A DNA stretch of 64,000 nt from Stenotrophomonas ginsengisoli (GTDB taxonomy: Bacteria > Pseudomonadota > Gammaproteobacteria > Xanthomonadales > Xanthomonadaceae). Positions 60,156 to 64,000 of the stretch are shown here, in pieces; position 1 is the stretch's first letter; the number at the start of each line of letters is the position of its first letter. A program made the position numbers and the translations under genes. The notes beneath the pieces are model-generated. The model was not told the DNA's origin, ran no database searches, and was given only the letters and a program-made list of their open reading frames with translations. The stretch covers positions 124,001 to 188,000 of the forward strand of contig NZ_LDJM01000007.1 of assembly GCF_001431485.1 (NCBI RefSeq), read 5' to 3'.

Positions 60156-60695
60156 AAGCCATCGCCGGGCCATACGGGCCAGGGAGGCGTCGCTGGCCGG
60201 GTCGTTGGCAATGTCGGCCACCTGCCGCCAGGCCAGGGCCAGTGATTCGGGGTTGATCACGAACGCCTCGCTGCCGGCGTTGCGTACCACGTAACGCACG
60301 TCATAGTGCCAATGCCCGGGCACCTCGCCGCGCTCGGGAATCCAGTGCCGGTCCAGGTCGAAGATCTGTCCGTCCTCCAGATGCAGCTGCTCCAGGCCGG
60401 ACTCCTCGGCCGCCTCCTTCAGCGCCACCGCGGCCAGGTCGTGCTCGCCATCGGCATGGCCGCCGGGCTGCAACCAGCGATCCAGCTTGCGGTGGTGCAT
60501 CAGCAGCGCGCGCCGGCCATCGGCGCTGACCAGCCAGGCGCTGCCGGTGAAATGCCCGGCCAGGCGCGCGCGCACGAACGGATCGGCCGCGTCATCAAGC
60601 AGGGCAATGAAGTCCTGCGCCAGCGCGCCCTGGGTGGGATCAGCCTGCGCATGGGCCAGCAGCTGGGCGCGCAGCGAGGAAGGACACACGGACAT
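60132..60695 (-). CDS. NUDIX hydrolase
   Basis: The protein has 187 residues from MSVCPSSLRAQLLAHAQAD; two in-frame upstream ATGs cannot be ruled out. The NUDIX box is present as LQPGGHADGEHDL...ALKEAAEESGL, with lysine in place of the usual arginine. Proteins of this type hydrolyse nucleoside diphosphate derivatives; the substrate is unknown. The last residues (ESQERVG) are encoded by the inverted-repeat element, so the C-terminus was probably altered by its insertion. Confidence 0.9.
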   Translation of the reverse strand: MSVCPSSLRAQLLAHAQADPTQGALAQDFIALLDDAADPFVRARLAGHFTGSAWLVSADGRRALLMHHRKLDRWLQPGGHADGEHDLAAVALKEAAEESGLEQLHLEDGQIFDLDRHWIPERGEVPGHWHYDVRYVVRNAGSEAFVINPESLALAWRQVADIANDPASDASLARMARRWLESQERVG

Positions 60696-60838
60696 CAGGC
60701 AGTACTCGGGCAATGGCAGGCCGGCATTATCACCAACCATGACTTCATTGGCTTGCCAGCAACGGCCAGTTTTGGCACCTTCGGACATTCACGCTCCAGT
60801 CATCTGATTGGAACGGCCCATCCTCAGGAAGTACACGC

Positions 60839-62323
60839 ATGTTCAAGTCCTTGTTACGGGTCAAACCGGTTGCGCCCGCCGGCCATGTCGATGGCGGCGA
60901 ACCTTTCGAGGGCAGCCTGGATGGCGAGGTCAGCCTGAAAAGGACCCTGACCGCGCGCCACCTGATCCTGCTGGGCATGGGCGCGGTGATCGGCGCCGGC
61001 ATCTTCGTCATCACCGGCCAGGCCGCGGCCAACCACGCCGGCCCGGCGATCATGCTGTCCTTCGTCCTGGCCGGCATTGCCTGTGCCTTTGCCGGCCTGT
61101 GCTATGCCGAGTTCTCGGCGATGCTGCCGGTCTCCGGCAGTGCCTACTCCTACACCTACGCCACCCTGGGCGAGGGCTTGGCCTGGTTCATCGGCTGGTG
61201 CCTGGTGCTGGAGTACCTGTTTGCCTCCTCCTCGGTGGCGGTGGGCTGGTCGGCGTATCTGGTCAGTTTCCTCACCTCGACCCTGGGCCTGCCCTTCCCC
61301 GCCCAGCTGGCCGAAGCACCACTGGCCTGGAAGGACGGCGCCTTCTCCGCTTCCGGTGCGGTGATCAACCTGCCGGCGGTGCTGATCGTGGCGGCGATCA
61401 CCGCCCTGTGCTACCGCGGCATCACCCAGTCCAGCTTCGTCAATGCGGTCATCGTGGCGATCAAGGTCGCGGTGATTGCCCTGTTCATCGGTTTCGGCAT
61501 CCAGCATGTGGACCCGGCCAACTGGACCCCGTTCATTCCGGAAAACACCGGCCCGGGCCAGTTCGGCTGGGACGGCATCTTCCGCGCCGCCTCGATCGTG
61601 TTCTTCGCCTACATCGGCTTTGATGCGGTCTCCACCGCCGCCGGCGAGGCCAAGAATCCGCAGCGCGACATGCCGATCGGCATCCTCGGCTCGCTGGCCG
61701 TGTGCACGGTGATCTACATCATCGTCTGCGCCGTGCTCACCGGCATGCTGCACTACACCCAGCTGGGCACCGCCAAGCCGGTGGCCACCGCGCTGGAAAC
61801 CTATACCGACCTGGCCTGGCTGAAGACCTTTGTGGAGATCGGCGCGATTGCCGGCCTGTCCTCGGTGATCCTGGTGATGCTGATGGCCCAGCCGCGCATC
61901 TTCTACACCATGAGCCGCGACGGCCTGATGCCGAAGATCTTCGGCCGCGTCCATCCCAAGTACCGCACCCCGCACATCGGCACCATCATCGTCGGCATCA
62001 TCGCCTGCCTGCTGGCCGGCCTGCTGCCGCTGAACGTGCTCGGCGAGCTGGTCTCGATGGGCACCCTGCTGGCCTTCGCCACGGTCTGCATCAGCGTGCT
62101 GGTGCTGCGCCATACCAAGCCGGAACTGCCGCGTCCGTTCCGCGTGCCGGCCATCTGGCTGGTCAGCCTGCTCGGTGCGGCCGCCTGCCTGTTCCTGTTC
62201 TGGCAGGCGTTCCTGGAGCACTGGCAGGTGTTCGTCGGCTGGACCATCCTGGGCCAGCTGATCTACTTCGGCTACGGCATCCGCAACAGCCGCCTGAACA
62301 AGGCAAGCGCTGACAAGGCATGA
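60839..62323 (+). CDS. APC-family amino acid permease (cationic amino acid transporter type)
   Basis: The protein has 494 residues with about 12-13 membrane helices. The signature helix 1 is LILLGMGAVIGAGIFVITG, and SYTYATLGEGLAWFIGWCLV and FFAYIGFDAVSTAAGEAKNP are typical of the CAT/YfnA-like subfamily. It has an N-terminal cytoplasmic tail and the CAT-type C-terminal helix pair. The substrate is probably an amino acid, perhaps cationic, but not fixed by sequence. A second APC transporter lies 64 bp downstream. Confidence 0.93.
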   Translation: MFKSLLRVKPVAPAGHVDGGEPFEGSLDGEVSLKRTLTARHLILLGMGAVIGAGIFVITGQAAANHAGPAIMLSFVLAGIACAFAGLCYAEFSAMLPVSGSAYSYTYATLGEGLAWFIGWCLVLEYLFASSSVAVGWSAYLVSFLTSTLGLPFPAQLAEAPLAWKDGAFSASGAVINLPAVLIVAAITALCYRGITQSSFVNAVIVAIKVAVIALFIGFGIQHVDPANWTPFIPENTGPGQFGWDGIFRAASIVFFAYIGFDAVSTAAGEAKNPQRDMPIGILGSLAVCTVIYIIVCAVLTGMLHYTQLGTAKPVATALETYTDLAWLKTFVEIGAIAGLSSVILVMLMAQPRIFYTMSRDGLMPKIFGRVHPKYRTPHIGTIIVGIIACLLAGLLPLNVLGELVSMGTLLAFATVCISVLVLRHTKPELPRPFRVPAIWLVSLLGAAACLFLFWQAFLEHWQVFVGWTILGQLIYFGYGIRNSRLNKASADKA

Positions 62324-62330
62324 TTGACCC

Positions 62331-62360
62331 ACCACCCCGGTTGATCCCGGGGTGGTCTGT
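62331..62360 (+). terminator. Terminator between the two transporters
   Basis: ACCACCCCGG and CCGGGGTGGT form a 10-bp stem (62331-62340 / 62347-62356), followed by CTGTTTCC. It lies 8 bp after the stop codon. Confidence 0.65.
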
Positions 62361-62386
62361 TTCCACCCTCAACGACCGGTTGCCCG

Positions 62387-63706
62387 ATGTCCAACGCATC
62401 CCCGCTTGCCACCCCGGCCAAGATCGGCCCCCTGCTGGCCACCTTCGTGGTGGCCAACAACATGATCGGCTCCGGTTTCTTCCTGCTGCCGGCCACTCTG
62501 GCCAAGTCCGGTGGTGTCACCGCCCTGGCCTGGCTGCTGGGTACCGCGCTGGCGATGATGCTCGGCGCCGCGTTTGCCCAGCTGGCCCGCCGCCATCCGG
62601 ACCTGGAAGCCCAGGACGACTACATCGGCCCGTCGCTGGGCCGCAACGCCTCCTTCCTGGCCACCTTCCTGTACTGGGTGCAGTCGTGGATCGGCAACAA
62701 CGCCATTGCCGTGGCCGCCTTCGGTTACCTGATGGTGGTGCTGCCCTTTGACGAGGGCAACTCGATGGCCCGCCTCGGCGGCCAGCTGGCCCTGATCTGG
62801 GCCATGTTCGCCCTGAACCTGCTCGGCCCACGGCCGATTGCCCGCTTCCAGTCCTTCTGCGTGGTGTTCGGCCTGCTGCCGGTGGCGGTGATCCTGAGCG
62901 CCGGCTGGCTGCACTTTGATACCGAGGTCTATCGCCTGTCCTGGAATGTCTCCGGCAGCAGCGACGGCAGCGTGGTATTCGCCTCGCTGGCCCCGGTGTT
63001 CTGGGCCTTTGTCGGTCTGGAGACCGGTGCGATGGTGGCCGGTGTGGTGCGCAACCCGGACCGCAACGTGCCCATCGCCACCCTGGGCGGCATCGCCATT
63101 GCCGGTGTGGTCTACCTGATTTCCTCGGTGCTGATGATGGGCATCGTGCCGGCCGCGCAGATTGCCGCCTCCTCGGCCCCGTTCGCCCTGGTCGCCGGGC
63201 AGATGTTCGGCGCCTGGGCCATCCCGGTGATCGCCGTGGCGGCGGCGCTGAAGGCCACCGGCACCCTGGGCGGCTGGATGCTGGTCACCGGTGAATCCGG
63301 CGCGCGCGCCGCCCAGCGCGGCTTCCTGCCGGCCATCTTCGGCCGCCAGAGCGCCAAGGGTGCGGCCACCTGGGGTCTGTTCATCGTCGCCCTGGCGATG
63401 AGCGCGCTGACCATCGCCACCCTCGCCCCGACTGTCTCCGGCCAGTTCGAAGTGCTGATCGAGATGGTGGTCACCCTGATCGTGGTCACCTACGGCGCGG
63501 CCGGCTTGGTCCTGCTCAAGGGCAGCGCCGGCCACCGCCCGCGGCCGCGCGAGCGCCTGCTCGGCATCGGCGCGCTGATTGCCTGCGCCCTGCTGCTGGG
63601 CTCGGCCTCGTTCAAGATCGTGCTCGGTGCGGTGGTGCTGGTGCTGGTGCTGCTTTTCGTATTCATCGCGATAGACAAGAAGCGCTCGGCGGCCGGCTCG
63701 CGTTAG
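62387..63706 (+). CDS. APC-family amino acid/polyamine antiporter, AdiC/PotE-like
   Basis: The protein has 439 residues with about 12 membrane helices. It begins [20 protein letters not shown], the G-S-G-F signature of the basic amino acid/polyamine antiporter branch (AdiC, PotE, CadB), and has [20 protein letters not shown] in helix 6. It differs clearly from the CAT-type gene upstream. Exchange of an amino acid and its amine is likely, but the substrate is unknown and no decarboxylase is nearby. Confidence 0.92.
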   Translation: MSNASPLATPAKIGPLLATFVVANNMIGSGFFLLPATLAKSGGVTALAWLLGTALAMMLGAAFAQLARRHPDLEAQDDYIGPSLGRNASFLATFLYWVQSWIGNNAIAVAAFGYLMVVLPFDEGNSMARLGGQLALIWAMFALNLLGPRPIARFQSFCVVFGLLPVAVILSAGWLHFDTEVYRLSWNVSGSSDGSVVFASLAPVFWAFVGLETGAMVAGVVRNPDRNVPIATLGGIAIAGVVYLISSVLMMGIVPAAQIAASSAPFALVAGQMFGAWAIPVIAVAAALKATGTLGGWMLVTGESGARAAQRGFLPAIFGRQSAKGAATWGLFIVALAMSALTIATLAPTVSGQFEVLIEMVVTLIVVTYGAAGLVLLKGSAGHRPRPRERLLGIGALIACALLLGSASFKIVLGAVVLVLVLLFVFIAIDKKRSAAGSR

Positions 63707-63716
63707 AATTGCGCGC

Positions 63717-64000
63717 ATGAACCAGCCTCCCCTGCCTTATGACGCCCAGCGCCTGTCGGTGCTGGCCGATCTGTTGATCACCAACATTGCCGAGCTCGCC
63801 CGTGCCGGCTGGACCCCGGCCACCAGCAGCAACTTCTCCCACCGCCTGGACGATGCGCATTGCGCGATCACCGTGTCCGGCAAGGACAAGGGCCGCCTGG
63901 TCGAAGACGACATCATGGTGGTGGACTTCCACGGCCAGGCCGTTGGCCGCCCGCTGCGCCCCTCGGCCGAGACCCTGCTGCACACCCAGCTGTATGCCCG
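63717..64000 (+). CDS. mtnB: Methylthioribulose-1-phosphate dehydratase (3' end outside window)
   Basis: The first 94 residues are visible: [20 protein letters not shown], then [11 protein letters not shown] and [11 protein letters not shown], then [12 protein letters not shown]. These match the class II aldolase fold of MtnB from methionine salvage. It starts 10 bp after the transporter stop. The catalytic histidines and the C-terminus lie beyond the window. Confidence 0.92.
   Translation, partial: MNQPPLPYDAQRLSVLADLLITNIAELARAGWTPATSSNFSHRLDDAHCAITVSGKDKGRLVEDDIMVVDFHGQAVGRPLRPSAETLLHTQLYA

Overview
The window is chromosomal, GC-rich (mostly mid-60s percent) gammaproteobacterial DNA. It looks like Xanthomonadaceae (Stenotrophomonas, Xanthomonas, Pseudoxanthomonas or a close relative). 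Two things point there: the gene order acnB / VapBC-like pair / acnA / rpfB ... lysS / prfB ... recJ / rpfE / greA / carB / carA / dapB, which is the classic rpf neighbourhood of that family, and an effector carrying the C-terminal signal of the Xanthomonadales bacteria-killing type IV secretion system. The genus cannot be fixed from sequence reading alone.

Region 1 (1-16227) is a chemotaxis block: a ParA/ParC-like ATPase (cut by the window edge), a ParP-like CheW protein with six tandem 93-bp repeats, a STAS protein, a CheY-like receiver, CheA, a YcgR-type PilZ protein, CheW, a small exported OB-fold-like protein, three chemoreceptors, CheR, CheD and CheB. Five sites resembling sigma-28 (FliA) promoters sit in front of the STAS gene, cheW, the exported protein, the third receptor and cheR. 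This suggests the block is read as several late-flagellar transcripts. Two of the three receptors end in a W-x-x-F pentapeptide tether for CheR/CheB.

Region 2 (16320-26974) is central metabolism around the start of the rpf locus: a FadD/RpfB-like acyl-CoA ligase, aconitase B (rpfA), a PIN/AbrB toxin-antitoxin pair, aconitase A with a duplicated 3' end, a small lipoprotein, and a second FadD/RpfB paralog at the usual rpfB position.

Region 3 (26975-32263) is a lower-GC island where rpfF, rpfC and rpfG (DSF synthase, sensor and response regulator) would be expected. It holds a decayed IS3-type transposase, a lipoprotein plus a metalloprotease-like XVIPCD effector (a probable immunity/toxin pair), and a second IS3-type element whose transposase has lost its first catalytic aspartate. 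The DSF quorum-sensing core is absent from this locus.

Region 4 (32264-46496) is the conserved housekeeping run lysS, prfB (programmed +1 frameshift), two convergent exported PPC-like repeat proteins, recJ-rpfE-greA, carAB and dapB. Region 5 (46688-64000) holds the Feo iron(II) importer with a Fur-like box, a leucine-degradation pair coupled to a large PAS-GGDEF-EAL protein, a short-chain dehydrogenase, an EF-P paralog (EfpL/YeiP), a DUF4105/Lnb-type protein with a DUF2388 protein, a divergent D-2-hydroxyglutarate dehydrogenase / serA pair, an odd ACGAGT-rich inverted-repeat element, a NUDIX hydrolase, two APC-family transporters and the 5' end of mtnB. No rRNA, tRNA or CRISPR array was seen.
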